Below are positions 15,579 to 24,284 of a stretch of DNA of 52,114 bases, piece after piece. Position 1 is the first letter of the stretch, and each line of letters begins with the position of its first letter. The stretch is from positions 1 through 52,114 of the IMG/VR virus record IMGVR_UViG_3300044961_000507, one strand, 5' to 3'. A program made the position numbers and the translations under genes. This DNA comes from a virus. The notes under the pieces are model-generated. The model worked only from the letters and a program-made list of their open reading frames with translations, did not search any database and was not told the origin of the DNA.

Positions 15579-17279
15579 ATGGCATTTCTAAATGAGAATT
15601 ATCAACTGATTGCTTCTATTATCGAAGAATCAATTACAAGAAAATTACCAGTATCAACGCTTTGTCGTGAAAAAGGTCATTCTGATAGATTAGTCAGAGA
15701 CAAAATAAACTCTTTAAGGTCTAAAAAAAATAGGACCGAAGAAGAACAGAGACTTGTTGATTATTATGATGATTACCTTTTTCAAAAAGAAGGTTGGAGC
15801 GGTGTTGGACCTGTTGAAAAATCAAACCCTAATGAAGTCAAAGAAAAACCAATTGACTTTGACGACCTTTCAAAAGAAGAAAAAGAAGAGTTTGAATACG
15901 ATGCTTATAAAGACGATAAGTATGACGAAAGAAGTTCTGGAGAGTCTTTACGAGAAAACCCAAGTGATGTATTTGTAGAGCATAATACTGGTATGAAAAT
16001 ACCTAGAATTACTGGATATAAATATAGAATTTTAATTAGGGATGAACAACCTCTTGTTGGTTATTTCACAAGGGAAGAAATGGATATGGTTTACAGACTA
16101 TATTCAAGTTTAGATGGCGCAGGATTAACATTAAGAACTGTTTCAAGACACTTTCCGGGATTAACCTTTAGAGATTTCAAAAGAATTTTAAGAGCATTCA
16201 ATATTACAAAACAATCTATTCCTATTGCTCCACACGTCTTAGAAGAGCTTCATCAAGATAAGATTATAGAAATTATTTTTAGAAATAAAGAGAATAATTT
16301 ACTTAAAAAAATAGAGCTAGATAGAGGTAGGGCAGTTGAGAAATTATTGCATGAAACTCAAAAGGAATTAATCGAGTTAAGACATAGAAAAAATGACCTC
16401 ATGGAAGTTATTTCTAAACTAGAACTTGGTGACATTACTCCTTTCCATATTGAACAAAAACCAGTGAACTCCGAAAAGGCTTTATTGGTTTATTTATCAG
16501 ACCAGCATGTAGGTGCTTATACTGTTGAAAATAGTATATATCAAAACAAATATGATGAGAAAGAATTTTCAGATAGAATGAACAAAACTGTCATGAAAAT
16601 TCATGATTACTATAAAATCTATGGAAGATTTGATAAAATAATTGTTTGTAATCTAGGTGATGCTTTAGATGGATACAATGGTCAAACAACAAGAGGTGGT
16701 CATCATTTACCTCAAAACATGAATAACAAGGAACAGTTTAATACTTATATTAATGTTACTCTTAAGTTTTTTGAAACTCTTCATGACTTAGATATGGCAA
16801 ATAATATTGAATATTATTCTGTTGGTGATGATAATCATTCTGGAGATTTTGGCTATATAGCCAACAAAGCTTTGGAGCATATTTTTGGTATAAAATACCC
16901 AGATATGAAAATTAGAGTTTTTGAAAAATTCATAGAACATTTTGATTATGGTGTTCACACTTTCATCTTAACTCATGGTAAAGATAAAGAAGATAAAAAA
17001 CATGGTTTTCCGTTAGTTTTAGATGAAAAAACACAAAATTATTTTAATGAATACATTGATATAATGAAAGTGAGAAACCCACATGTACATATTGTTGTTG
17101 GAGATTTACATCAAACACTAACTCAATATGGCAAGCGTTTTAGATGGAGAAGAGTTTTATCAATGTATGGAAGCTCTAAGTGGATACATACAAATTTTGG
17201 ACACAGCAGAGCTGGTGTAGAATTTGAAATAGTAGACAAAACAAATGAAAGTGTAAAAGAAGAAAGGCTTTGGTTTTAA
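15579..17279 (+). CDS. Calcineurin-like metallophosphoesterase with N-terminal DNA-binding-like regions
   Basis: 566 aa. The phosphoesterase domain spans 300-566 with the canonical metal ligands: LSDQHVG (Asp308, His310), NLGDALDG (Asp361), GDDNH (417-420, in place of GNHD), LTHGKD (His466) and VVGDLHQT (His511). The first 300 residues are not catalytic: residues 10-50 (PVSTLCREKGHSDRLVRDKI) and 165-212 (GLTLRTVSRHFPGLTFRDF) look like helix-turn-helix units, joined by an acidic linker (90-125). It may be a nuclease or phosphatase directed to DNA. It has its own host-type promoter. Confidence 0.9.
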   Translation: MAFLNENYQLIASIIEESITRKLPVSTLCREKGHSDRLVRDKINSLRSKKNRTEEEQRLVDYYDDYLFQKEGWSGVGPVEKSNPNEVKEKPIDFDDLSKEEKEEFEYDAYKDDKYDERSSGESLRENPSDVFVEHNTGMKIPRITGYKYRILIRDEQPLVGYFTREEMDMVYRLYSSLDGAGLTLRTVSRHFPGLTFRDFKRILRAFNITKQSIPIAPHVLEELHQDKIIEIIFRNKENNLLKKIELDRGRAVEKLLHETQKELIELRHRKNDLMEVISKLELGDITPFHIEQKPVNSEKALLVYLSDQHVGAYTVENSIYQNKYDEKEFSDRMNKTVMKIHDYYKIYGRFDKIIVCNLGDALDGYNGQTTRGGHHLPQNMNNKEQFNTYINVTLKFFETLHDLDMANNIEYYSVGDDNHSGDFGYIANKALEHIFGIKYPDMKIRVFEKFIEHFDYGVHTFILTHGKDKEDKKHGFPLVLDEKTQNYFNEYIDIMKVRNPHVHIVVGDLHQTLTQYGKRFRWRRVLSMYGSSKWIHTNFGHSRAGVEFEIVDKTNESVKEERLWF

Positions 17280-17281
17280 TT

Positions 17282-18061
17282 ATGAAAACAATTGGTATAA
17301 ATATTGACGGAGTTCTTCGTGACTGGCTAGATAAGTTTGACAGACACTATAGAAAAGTTTTCATTCATAATCCGGGAATTGTGGCTATGAATGAAGAAAA
17401 TTTCACTTATAGAGAATTTACAAAAGAAGAAGAAAATGAAGAACAATCTAGAATAGAAAGACTAGAAAAAGAGCTCTTGACACTCCCCGTTGATTCTTTC
17501 GACTTATTAAACCACTATAAATTTGAGCCGAAAAAAATAGAGATGTTTGAGGCTTTAGAATTAGACAACAAAAGTCAAAAAGTGGAATTAAACACAGAGC
17601 CTATTTATATGACCCCAAAAGAACATTTGGAATATTTTATAAATGAGCAATATCCTTATCAAATATTTGCAGAAGCTCCAGAATTTAAAGGTGCAGTAGA
17701 GGCTGCTAATAAAATTCAGCACATTGGTGAAAAAAATGGTCTTTTTAAAGTGGTTTTATTTTCTACTTTAAAACACAAGGCAGTTCCTCCAACTTATGGA
17801 TTCTTAGGAAAATATCATTGTAGAGTTAAAAATGTTATGTTTTTAGAATCTGAAGAAGAGAAATGGAATCATGCCGATGTAATAATTGATGTACATCCGA
17901 AGGTTTTTCAGTCATGTCCATCTAATAAAAAATCAATTAAAATCAATCATTTGTTTAATCAATGGGATTCAGCAAATTACTCATTTGATTCTTTAAAAGA
18001 AATTGCAGACGAAGATTTTTTATTTAACTTATTTAATCACAACAAACAAATAAAACAATAA
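17282..18061 (+). CDS. HAD-like nucleotidase fold protein without the nucleophilic Asp
   Basis: 259 aa from the ATG at 17282, 2 nt after the phosphoesterase stop. Motif I is IGINIDGVLRDWLDKF; phage and bacterial 5'-nucleotidase/HAD proteins read IDxDGVLRD here, so the first catalytic Asp is Asn (codon AAT, 17297-17299) while the second Asp is kept. Later HAD-like pieces are VVLFSTLKHKAVPPTYGFL (motif II place) and HADVIIDVHPKVFQSCP (motif IV place). An insert of about 100 charged residues follows motif I. It may bind but not hydrolyse a phosphorylated ligand. Confidence 0.7.
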   Translation: MKTIGINIDGVLRDWLDKFDRHYRKVFIHNPGIVAMNEENFTYREFTKEEENEEQSRIERLEKELLTLPVDSFDLLNHYKFEPKKIEMFEALELDNKSQKVELNTEPIYMTPKEHLEYFINEQYPYQIFAEAPEFKGAVEAANKIQHIGEKNGLFKVVLFSTLKHKAVPPTYGFLGKYHCRVKNVMFLESEEEKWNHADVIIDVHPKVFQSCPSNKKSIKINHLFNQWDSANYSFDSLKEIADEDFLFNLFNHNKQIKQ

Positions 18062-18064
18062 ATT

Positions 18065-19027
18065 ATGAGCAAGAAAACAAATAAAAAGAAAGTATCTCCT
18101 AAGAAAGCTGCTAAAAAAGTAGCTCCTAAAAAAACAGCTAAAAAGGTTGTTAAAAAAGTAACTGCTAAAAAAGTGACTCCTAAAAAAGTGACTCCTAAAA
18201 AAGTAGTTAAAAAAACTTCAAAGAAAACAGTTAAGCCAGAATCTAAAAAAGTTATTAAAACAGTTACAACAACAACTGTAACAACTACTACGACTACAAC
18301 ACAAACAAAAGTTCCAAATGAAACTCATTATCTTTTAGTATTAGATAAGAGTGGTTCTATGGGTGTTGTAAGAGATACTACTTTAAAAGGTTTAAATGAA
18401 CAAATTCAAGAGATTAAAAACTTAGAGAAAAAGTTCCCTAATCAAAAGTACTATATTACACTTGTAACATTTGATTCTGCTGTTAAAACAGTTTATTCAG
18501 ATGTTCCAGCAAGTAAAATGAAAGAATTAACCAAGGAAGATTATGTTCCTGGTGGTATGACTGCTTTACATGATGCAATTGGTGTTGGTATTACAAATTT
18601 AAGAACAAGAATTCAAGGTAAACTTGATAGTGGAGATGCTTCTGCTTTGGTGGTAATTATGACTGATGGCGAAGAGAACAGTTCTAGTGAGTATAACTCT
18701 GAAAAGATTAAAAGTTTAATTACAGAATTAGAAAAAACAAATCTTTGGACAATTAGCTTCATTGGAGCTAATCAAGATTCTGTTTTAACTGCAAGAAGCT
18801 TTGGTATTTCAGCCTCAAACACTGTAAATTATGTGCCTTCTGTTGATGGAACAGCCACTGCTTATATGGCGATGACAAATGCTATTAAAACAAGAGCATA
18901 TAACATGTCAACTAATAATTATTCAACAGCAGACTTTATGTCTTCTGTAGTGGATGGTAATAATTTAGGTGAAGATAAGGATGCTCTTAAATCAAATACA
19001 GATACAGACAATTCCACAGCTAATTAA
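18065..19027 (+). CDS. Lysine-tailed von Willebrand factor A domain protein
   Basis: 320 aa. Residues 1-65 are a histone-H1-like tail of KKxTPKK-type repeats, followed by an almost pure Thr/Val linker (66-82). The vWA domain runs from 88 with a complete MIDAS: DKSGS at 94-98, Thr166 in GGMTALHDAIG and Asp201 in VVIMTDGEENSS. The end is low-complexity and acidic. vWA domains bind protein ligands through a metal ion; in bacteria they often pair with MoxR-type ATPases, but no such gene lies nearby. The basic tail suggests nucleic acid or lipopolysaccharide/polyanion binding. Last gene of the 15579 operon, followed by a terminator. Confidence 0.88.
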   Translation: MSKKTNKKKVSPKKAAKKVAPKKTAKKVVKKVTAKKVTPKKVTPKKVVKKTSKKTVKPESKKVIKTVTTTTVTTTTTTTQTKVPNETHYLLVLDKSGSMGVVRDTTLKGLNEQIQEIKNLEKKFPNQKYYITLVTFDSAVKTVYSDVPASKMKELTKEDYVPGGMTALHDAIGVGITNLRTRIQGKLDSGDASALVVIMTDGEENSSSEYNSEKIKSLITELEKTNLWTISFIGANQDSVLTARSFGISASNTVNYVPSVDGTATAYMAMTNAIKTRAYNMSTNNYSTADFMSSVVDGNNLGEDKDALKSNTDTDNSTAN

Positions 19028-19050
19028 GTAGTTTTAAATTTAGCTTTTTA

Positions 19051-19085
19051 AAAACCGAGGTAGTAAATATCTCGGTTTTTTTATT
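19051..19085 (+). terminator. Rho-independent terminator
   Basis: Stem AAAACCGAG (19051-19059) and CTCGGTTTT (19071-19079) with an 11-nt loop and a following T run. It ends the metallophosphoesterase-HAD-vWA operon. Confidence 0.88.
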
Positions 19086-19104
19086 TTTTAAAAAAAATAT
19101 TTAC

Positions 19105-19132
19105 TTTTTTTTTGGGCCCTCCTATATTTATT
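19105..19132 (+). promoter_or_regulatory. Candidate phage late promoter
   Basis: Nine T (19105-19113), an 11-nt spacer with GGGCCC, then TATTTAT at 19125-19131, about 30 nt before the ATG at 19161. The elements match the other copies; both spacings are longer. Confidence 0.4.
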
Positions 19133-19160
19133 CAAATTTATTACTATAAATTAATTGAAT

Positions 19161-20375
19161 ATGGAAAACCAAGAAAAAGCTGCAGAAGAAAAAGTTTTAA
19201 GTCATAATGAACTAATTGACTTAACTGTAGACAAGCTAAAAAACAACGACTTTTCAGTTATTTTTTATGCTCCCGGAATGAATTTCCCATCGGGGGGAAT
19301 AGGCGTTTTATTGAAGTTCGCTAAAATAATCAAAGATTCAGGTTTAAAGGTTAAAGTAGTATATGAGCCTAGATTAGACCAAAGAGCTTCTTATGAAGAG
19401 TCTGTAAGATTAAAAAAGCAAACAGATTTATTCGAAAGATTCAATCCAAATTGGTTAGATTTTTCAATTAAAGATTTAGAGTTTGTTCCACTTGGAGACA
19501 AGGAAATTTGTTTTACTGGAGAAAAAAATGATAAAGGTGAGTATATAAAACATAAAGCTCATCCTTTAACAGTAAACCCAGAAGATTTCTTAATTATCCC
19601 AGAAGGTTTCCCAGATGTTATGCAAAAAACAATGCAAGTTTCTTGTAAAAGAGTTGTTTTAGCACAAAGTTGGTTCTATGTTTTAAATAACATGCAGCCT
19701 GGTCAAAAATGGCAGCACTTTGGAATTCAAGATGTGATTTCTGTTTCAGATGCAATTACAGAATTCCTTAATTCAGTTATGCCGGGAGTTAGAATTAAAG
19801 AAATTAAGCAAGGTATTAATAGAGAAATTTTCAAGGTGCCAGCTAAATTATCTGAAAAATTCCCTATGGTTGCTTTTTCTGGTGGTAGAGGACAAGAAAG
19901 TAGAATGAAAACTTTCAATTTAATTAAAACTTTTTATGCTTTTTATCCTCACTTAAAATGGATTAGATTTATCGAGCTTGGTAATATGGATAGAGAAAAG
20001 TTTGCAGAAACTTTATCTTCTTGTGCTTTTGCTTTATATACAGATGAAATTGCAGGATTTGGTACATTACCTTTAGAAGCTATGGCTTGTGGTACTCACG
20101 TTGTAGGTTACGCTTCATTTGGAGGGAAAGAATATATCAATGAGAACAATGGTTTCTGGACAAACAACGGAGACTTATTCCAGGCTGCTGAAATATTAGG
20201 TATTGCAATTGATAAATGGTTAATGGGAGAATTAGACGATGCTAAAGTTCAAGAATCATATGAACAAACATTGGCTAATTATACCATTGAAAAAGAAAAA
20301 GAAAATTTGTTAAACATAATAAATGAATACAAAAATGAAAGAATCTCTGAACTTGAAGCAATCAAAACAAAGTAA
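19161..20375 (+). CDS. GT4-type (GT-B fold) glycosyltransferase
   Basis: 404 aa from the ATG at 19161 (a TTG two codons earlier is less likely). N-terminal domain: VIFYAPGMNFPSGGIGVLLK with the Gly-rich GT-B loop. C-terminal domain: IKQGINREIF, VAFSGGRGQESRMKTFNLI and IAGFGTLPLEAMACGTHVVG, the EX7E donor-binding signature. Retaining transferase of the GT4/GT1 group; substrate unknown. First gene of a unit that continues to the sigma-like gene, and overlaps the next ORF by up to 53 nt. Confidence 0.9.
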   Translation: MENQEKAAEEKVLSHNELIDLTVDKLKNNDFSVIFYAPGMNFPSGGIGVLLKFAKIIKDSGLKVKVVYEPRLDQRASYEESVRLKKQTDLFERFNPNWLDFSIKDLEFVPLGDKEICFTGEKNDKGEYIKHKAHPLTVNPEDFLIIPEGFPDVMQKTMQVSCKRVVLAQSWFYVLNNMQPGQKWQHFGIQDVISVSDAITEFLNSVMPGVRIKEIKQGINREIFKVPAKLSEKFPMVAFSGGRGQESRMKTFNLIKTFYAFYPHLKWIRFIELGNMDREKFAETLSSCAFALYTDEIAGFGTLPLEAMACGTHVVGYASFGGKEYINENNGFWTNNGDLFQAAEILGIAIDKWLMGELDDAKVQESYEQTLANYTIEKEKENLLNIINEYKNERISELEAIKTK

Positions 20376-21282
20376 TTGCTTATTAGGAATTTATTTGGAC
20401 CACACTCCAATTGGTAATATTGCAGCCGAGTGTTTTTATAGCATTGCTAATCAGAGCAATCCTGTTGACTTATTGTTAATCACTAAAGATTATAATGAAA
20501 GTCAAATTGAAAATATTAAAAACATTCTTGATAAGCCATATTATATCACTAGAAAAAGAAATGAAAAAGGTGAATTAATTGAAGAGATAATTAACTCTGA
20601 AAAAGGTGTTAATTATAGCATTGTAAATGTAACTGAAGATTACAATGTTTCTAAAATTTTTAACACTGTTTTCAATGCTGCAGTTATTAATGAATATGAA
20701 AATATTTCAATTGCAGAAATTGAAGATACATTCTCTTTAAAATGGTTTGAAACAGCGTCAAGATTTGAAAAAGAAAATCCAAATATTGCAATTTTCTTAC
20801 CTCTTGTAAGAAACACTTTAAATGGTACATTGATGGGATTTTTGAATGATGCTAGTTGGGCTGAAGGTTTTGCTGAGGAAGCTGGGAAGTTTGATGTTAA
20901 TTTGTTATTAAGATTTAACTGTGTTATTCCTTTAGGTGCTTTATATAGAGTTAATTCTATTAAAGATTATTCTGAAGAAGTTGATGGATGGTATCTCCCA
21001 ATGAAAGAAAGTTTAAAACTAAGTCATTATTATGAATTCTTTTTGAGAATGGTTTATAATGATTTAAAGGCGATGACGATTCCTAGAATGGGTTATGAAA
21101 TGAGAGTGGTTAGAAAGGATTTCTATAAAGATAGTACTTGTAAACTACCTCAGGATTTAACAGCATTCCCACCAGAAAAAGGTGGAGTATCTCAAGAGGA
21201 GGCAAGATGGTATTTTGAAATCGCTAAGAAAGAGTATTTTTTTGATTCTGACAGAAAAAAGGTTTATGAAAAAGCAAGCTAA
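20323..21282 (+). CDS. Glycosyltransferase-like protein
   Basis: 319 aa; a start at 20335 (MKESLNLK) is also possible and shortens the overlap. CLLGIYLDHTPIGNIAAECF and DLLLITKDYNESQIENIKNI resemble a GT2-like donor fold, and IAEIEDTFSLKWFETASRF takes the place of the DxD segment. The rest (GWYLPMKESLKLSHYYEFFL) is an acceptor-like region. Family assignment is tentative. It overlaps both neighbours. Confidence 0.6.
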   Translation: MNTKMKESLNLKQSKQSNCLLGIYLDHTPIGNIAAECFYSIANQSNPVDLLLITKDYNESQIENIKNILDKPYYITRKRNEKGELIEEIINSEKGVNYSIVNVTEDYNVSKIFNTVFNAAVINEYENISIAEIEDTFSLKWFETASRFEKENPNIAIFLPLVRNTLNGTLMGFLNDASWAEGFAEEAGKFDVNLLLRFNCVIPLGALYRVNSIKDYSEEVDGWYLPMKESLKLSHYYEFFLRMVYNDLKAMTIPRMGYEMRVVRKDFYKDSTCKLPQDLTAFPPEKGGVSQEEARWYFEIAKKEYFFDSDRKKVYEKAS

Positions 21283-22192
21283 AAAAAATAAAGATAAGCT
21301 TGTAGAAAATGAAGAAACCACGAAAAAAGAGTTGAAAAAAGAGCCTCAGACTGTAGAAGATTCGGATATTGCTGAATTAGAAAAAAAGAAGAAGACCTAT
21401 TGGCCTGATGAAGTTGAAGTTGCAGTGAAAGAATACTTAAGCTACGACTCCAACTATTATCAGGTCAAATTGGCCAAATACATTGAGAAATGTGAAAAAG
21501 AAAAGAAACAGCAAGATACCGAATATGTTCAGGCTTTAAAACAGGCAATAGAGTTCTCTGAAAGACCAGAAATAGTCTCAAAAAAGCATAAAATTTTCAG
21601 AGATAAAATACAAAAACCTCTTAATAAATTGGTTGAAAACATCATTTTCAACTTTAAGCTATTTAAGCCTGGTGAGGATGTTAAGACTACACATAACAAT
21701 TGTGTGTCTTTTGTGTATTGTAAGTTTGCAAATTTTGACGCAGACCAAAATACAAAATCATTTTCTTTTTTTGGAACCATAGCCAAACATTATTTGATGG
21801 GTGATATAAAAGACCAAGATAAACATCAAAAGACTAATGTTGATTATGATGACCATAAAGAAGAAGCTGACAGTATAAAAGTTTTTGAATTAGATGAAGT
21901 AACGCCTTTAGAAAGTTCTTATAAGCTTTTTAGTCATATAACAGATGAAATTGAAGCTGAATTAGAAAAAGGTGTGTGGTCTGAAAATGACATTAGAGTA
22001 GCTGATGCTATAATTTCTATTTTTAAAAACCATGAGATATTAGGAGCTTATAACAAAAATTATATATATCAGCTAATAAAAGAAAATACTGGTTTAGAAA
22101 CTAAAGATATTACATATTCTCTTCAAAGACTTAGAGTTTTTTATAGAATCATTAAAAAAGACTTCATGAAAAAAAATGAAGATGAAGATTGA
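21266..22192 (+). CDS. gp55-like late transcription sigma factor
   Basis: 308 aa from the ATG at 21266, inside the end of the previous gene. Residues 1-45 are charged and disordered. Residues 117-178 (KPLNKLVENIIFNFKLF, then SFVYCKFANFDADQNTKSF and FFGTIAKHYLM) follow the pattern of T4 gp55 and sigma region 2: helix, 'NFD', aromatic-rich helix entering the -10 binding surface. Residues 245-300 (NYIYQLIKENTGLETKDITY, SLQRLRVFY) look like a C-terminal helix-turn-helix, absent from T4 gp55. It would direct RNA polymerase to phage late promoters, possibly the T-tract/TATTTAT signal of this window. Homology is judged by pattern only. Confidence 0.65.
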   Translation: MKKQAKKNKDKLVENEETTKKELKKEPQTVEDSDIAELEKKKKTYWPDEVEVAVKEYLSYDSNYYQVKLAKYIEKCEKEKKQQDTEYVQALKQAIEFSERPEIVSKKHKIFRDKIQKPLNKLVENIIFNFKLFKPGEDVKTTHNNCVSFVYCKFANFDADQNTKSFSFFGTIAKHYLMGDIKDQDKHQKTNVDYDDHKEEADSIKVFELDEVTPLESSYKLFSHITDEIEAELEKGVWSENDIRVADAIISIFKNHEILGAYNKNYIYQLIKENTGLETKDITYSLQRLRVFYRIIKKDFMKKNEDED

Positions 22193-22559
22193 ACATAAAA
22201 AAAAAGTACTATTAAAGATATTTGAAAATCTATTTGAAGATGATTCTGAGGAAATAAATTATTTTAACTGTGTTGGTTTCTATAATTTTTTTTTAGACAA
22301 CTTGGAATTTGAAGCAAGGTTTTTGCCATTTTACGAAAAAGAATACTATTCATTTCTAAAAAATATTATAGATATTTTTTGCCATTTTGACCAATACATA
22401 GATTTGGACCCTAAAATGGAAGCCACTTTTACAGATAAACAATCCTTAAAAAAGTATATCTGTACCCATTCAGCCACCGAATATTTAAGCAATTATGACC
22501 ATCATTTAACCCAAGTTAAGCTTTTGTACATTTGGGTTAAGGATGATTATTTACTTTAA
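22176..22559 (+). CDS. Small acidic protein of unknown function
   Basis: 127 aa (or 125 from the second ATG at 22182), overlapping the sigma-like gene by 17 nt. Sequence is rich in Phe, Tyr and acidic residues (YFNCVGFYNFFLDNLEFEAR, KNIIDIFCHFDQYIDLD). No known domain is visible. The tight overlap suggests a role linked to the sigma-like protein, for example a co-activator, but this is only positional inference. Confidence 0.65.
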   Translation: MKMKIEHKKKVLLKIFENLFEDDSEEINYFNCVGFYNFFLDNLEFEARFLPFYEKEYYSFLKNIIDIFCHFDQYIDLDPKMEATFTDKQSLKKYICTHSATEYLSNYDHHLTQVKLLYIWVKDDYLL

Positions 22560-22584
22560 TTTTTTTTTGTACTAATATTTATTT
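22560..22584 (+). promoter_or_regulatory. Candidate phage late promoter for the baseplate block
   Basis: Nine T (22560-22568), 7-nt spacer, TATTTAT at 22576-22582 followed by TTAAAAA, 14 nt before the ATG at 22597. One of the best matches to the recurrent signal. Confidence 0.65.
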
Positions 22585-22596
22585 AAAAAGTGTCAT

Positions 22597-22986
22597 ATGA
22601 GTCAAGAAATAAAACTTACAGAACAATCTTATTTAGACCTTTTAAATAAGATTTTAAAGAACAAAGAAGAAGAAAGAGAATTAGCCTTAGATAGATATAG
22701 GAAGGTTGATGAGTCTATGGAAAGTAATGAACATTTTGTTGTGATGGGTAAAAATGCCGTAGCCTTTTTAAGGTTGGCATCCGATAACACAAATGATTTA
22801 ATGAACCTTTCTAAAGATATGAAGAGTATCATATTCAAAGATACAGAAAAGGGTATGATGGGTCCTGGAAATGCTGTGAGTGATGATATGATGAAAAAGA
22901 TTATTGATTCTATTGAAAGCGACAAAAAAGCTGGAAATCAAGGAAATTTACCAGAAACCAACATTGATAGTGAAGACAATAATTAA
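22597..22986 (+). CDS. Small helical protein of the baseplate operon
   Basis: 129 aa, predicted mainly helical (SYLDLLNKILKNKEEERELA; DRYRKVDESMESNEHFVVMG), with a polar, acidic end. No family is recognised. First gene after the late promoter, 2 nt before the next start, so it is likely a tail or baseplate component or an assembly chaperone. Confidence 0.7.
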   Translation: MSQEIKLTEQSYLDLLNKILKNKEEERELALDRYRKVDESMESNEHFVVMGKNAVAFLRLASDNTNDLMNLSKDMKSIIFKDTEKGMMGPGNAVSDDMMKKIIDSIESDKKAGNQGNLPETNIDSEDNN

Positions 22987-22988
22987 AC

Positions 22989-24281
22989 ATGGCCTTAAAT
23001 GTACCTCAATTTCCGCCTCTAACGGATGCTCAAGGTGAGCTAACCGCCAAGATAGGCTCTATGAAGAGCTTGTTGGCATTGCCATTTAGAGCAAAAAAGG
23101 ACATTCCAAAAGAAAGACAAATCTCTGCGTTTGATTATTTATTAAGACTCTTAAATGCTATGGGTCTTACACCAGAAACGGTGTTTAATGCATTTTTAAC
23201 AAAAGTATTTGACCAAGCCGGGACTTTTTTAGAAGACAAGGTGATTGCAGCCATAGCCGATTCTTTAGGGGAACAAGGTTTGCAATTAAGCCCTTTTATA
23301 GACAATAGGTCTAGCGCATCATCTTTAACCAAAGATTTAAAAAAACAGTATAAAAGCTCTAATAGACAATACTTAGCTAGTATTATCCCAAATACATTTT
23401 TACAAGCAGTAAAGCAAGATTTAGCAAAAAAACTTGTTCTTATGTTATTTGGTCCTAGAAGTGGCCCTGCAGCTTCTGCTTTAGTGGCAAGTCAAGCTGA
23501 AAGAGATAGATTAATATCAAATGCAGTATGTGGTTCATTTAATTTCTCTTTGTCAAATGATTATATAGTAAATAACAATGACATAGAATACAATAAACTG
23601 AAACTACAAGAACAGCTTGAAAAAGGTGAAGTTGTTTATGAAATATCTTGTCAAAGTGTAAAAGTAAAGCTGCCAGCTAACCCAGATAGTTTTTTTACTG
23701 GTGGTGGTCAATTTACAGCATCAAGCTCAAACGTTCCTCCAGCGCAATCTCTAAATGCTGTTATTCAACATGTAAATAATCAAACACAGAGAATAAACAA
23801 TGAAACAAATGCAAATCAAGCAGGAAAAAGATTTGGACAAATATTAATTGAAAAATTAATAACGTTTATAGCGACATTAGTTGAACCTTATTTACCTACT
23901 GTTTTTGCACAAATACAAGCTGATTTAACTTCAAAAAGTATAACTGCAACAGTTCCTATGAATACAGTCATTTTCTCTTCTTGTGATATTGCTAACAATA
24001 CAAGTGGAGCGAATAGTGATGTTCAAAAAGAATTTCAAAGAAGTCTTTTAAATGCACTTTTAAAAGATTTATTGAAACTGCTTTTATTATTTGCAATTAA
24101 AAAATTCAAACAATTAGTGGCAAATTATTTTGCCAGAACTGCATTAGAAAGACAACAAAGAAAGGTTGAAAAACTTAGAAAAAAATATGAAGTATTCTAC
24201 GCCCAAGGCGTAGACGCTGCCAATAAAATACAAAGGTATCAAGCAGCTCTTAGTACTTTAAATTCAATAATACAAGGATAA
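22989..24281 (+). CDS. Baseplate-operon structural protein, unknown family
   Basis: 430 aa. N-terminal helical part (AFDYLLRLLNAMGLTPETVF, FLTKVFDQAGTFLEDKVIAA), a strand-rich middle (YEISCQSVKVKLPANPDSFF), a hydrophobic helical stretch near 285-315 (IEKLITFIATLVEPYLPTVF) and a long C-terminal helix or coiled coil (LLKDLLKLLLLFAIKKFKQL, RKVEKLRKKYEVFYAQGV). The Leu-rich stretches look more like packing surfaces than membrane segments. Upstream position relative to the gp5-like gene suggests a baseplate or hub-associated protein; not identified. Confidence 0.75.
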   Translation: MALNVPQFPPLTDAQGELTAKIGSMKSLLALPFRAKKDIPKERQISAFDYLLRLLNAMGLTPETVFNAFLTKVFDQAGTFLEDKVIAAIADSLGEQGLQLSPFIDNRSSASSLTKDLKKQYKSSNRQYLASIIPNTFLQAVKQDLAKKLVLMLFGPRSGPAASALVASQAERDRLISNAVCGSFNFSLSNDYIVNNNDIEYNKLKLQEQLEKGEVVYEISCQSVKVKLPANPDSFFTGGGQFTASSSNVPPAQSLNAVIQHVNNQTQRINNETNANQAGKRFGQILIEKLITFIATLVEPYLPTVFAQIQADLTSKSITATVPMNTVIFSSCDIANNTSGANSDVQKEFQRSLLNALLKDLLKLLLLFAIKKFKQLVANYFARTALERQQRKVEKLRKKYEVFYAQGVDAANKIQRYQAALSTLNSIIQG

Positions 24282-24284
24282 TAT

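Noticed and set aside
18065-18300. KKVTPKK-encoding repeats as an independent DNA repeat or origin
   Set aside because: They are in frame within an intact gene and explained by the lysine-rich tail.
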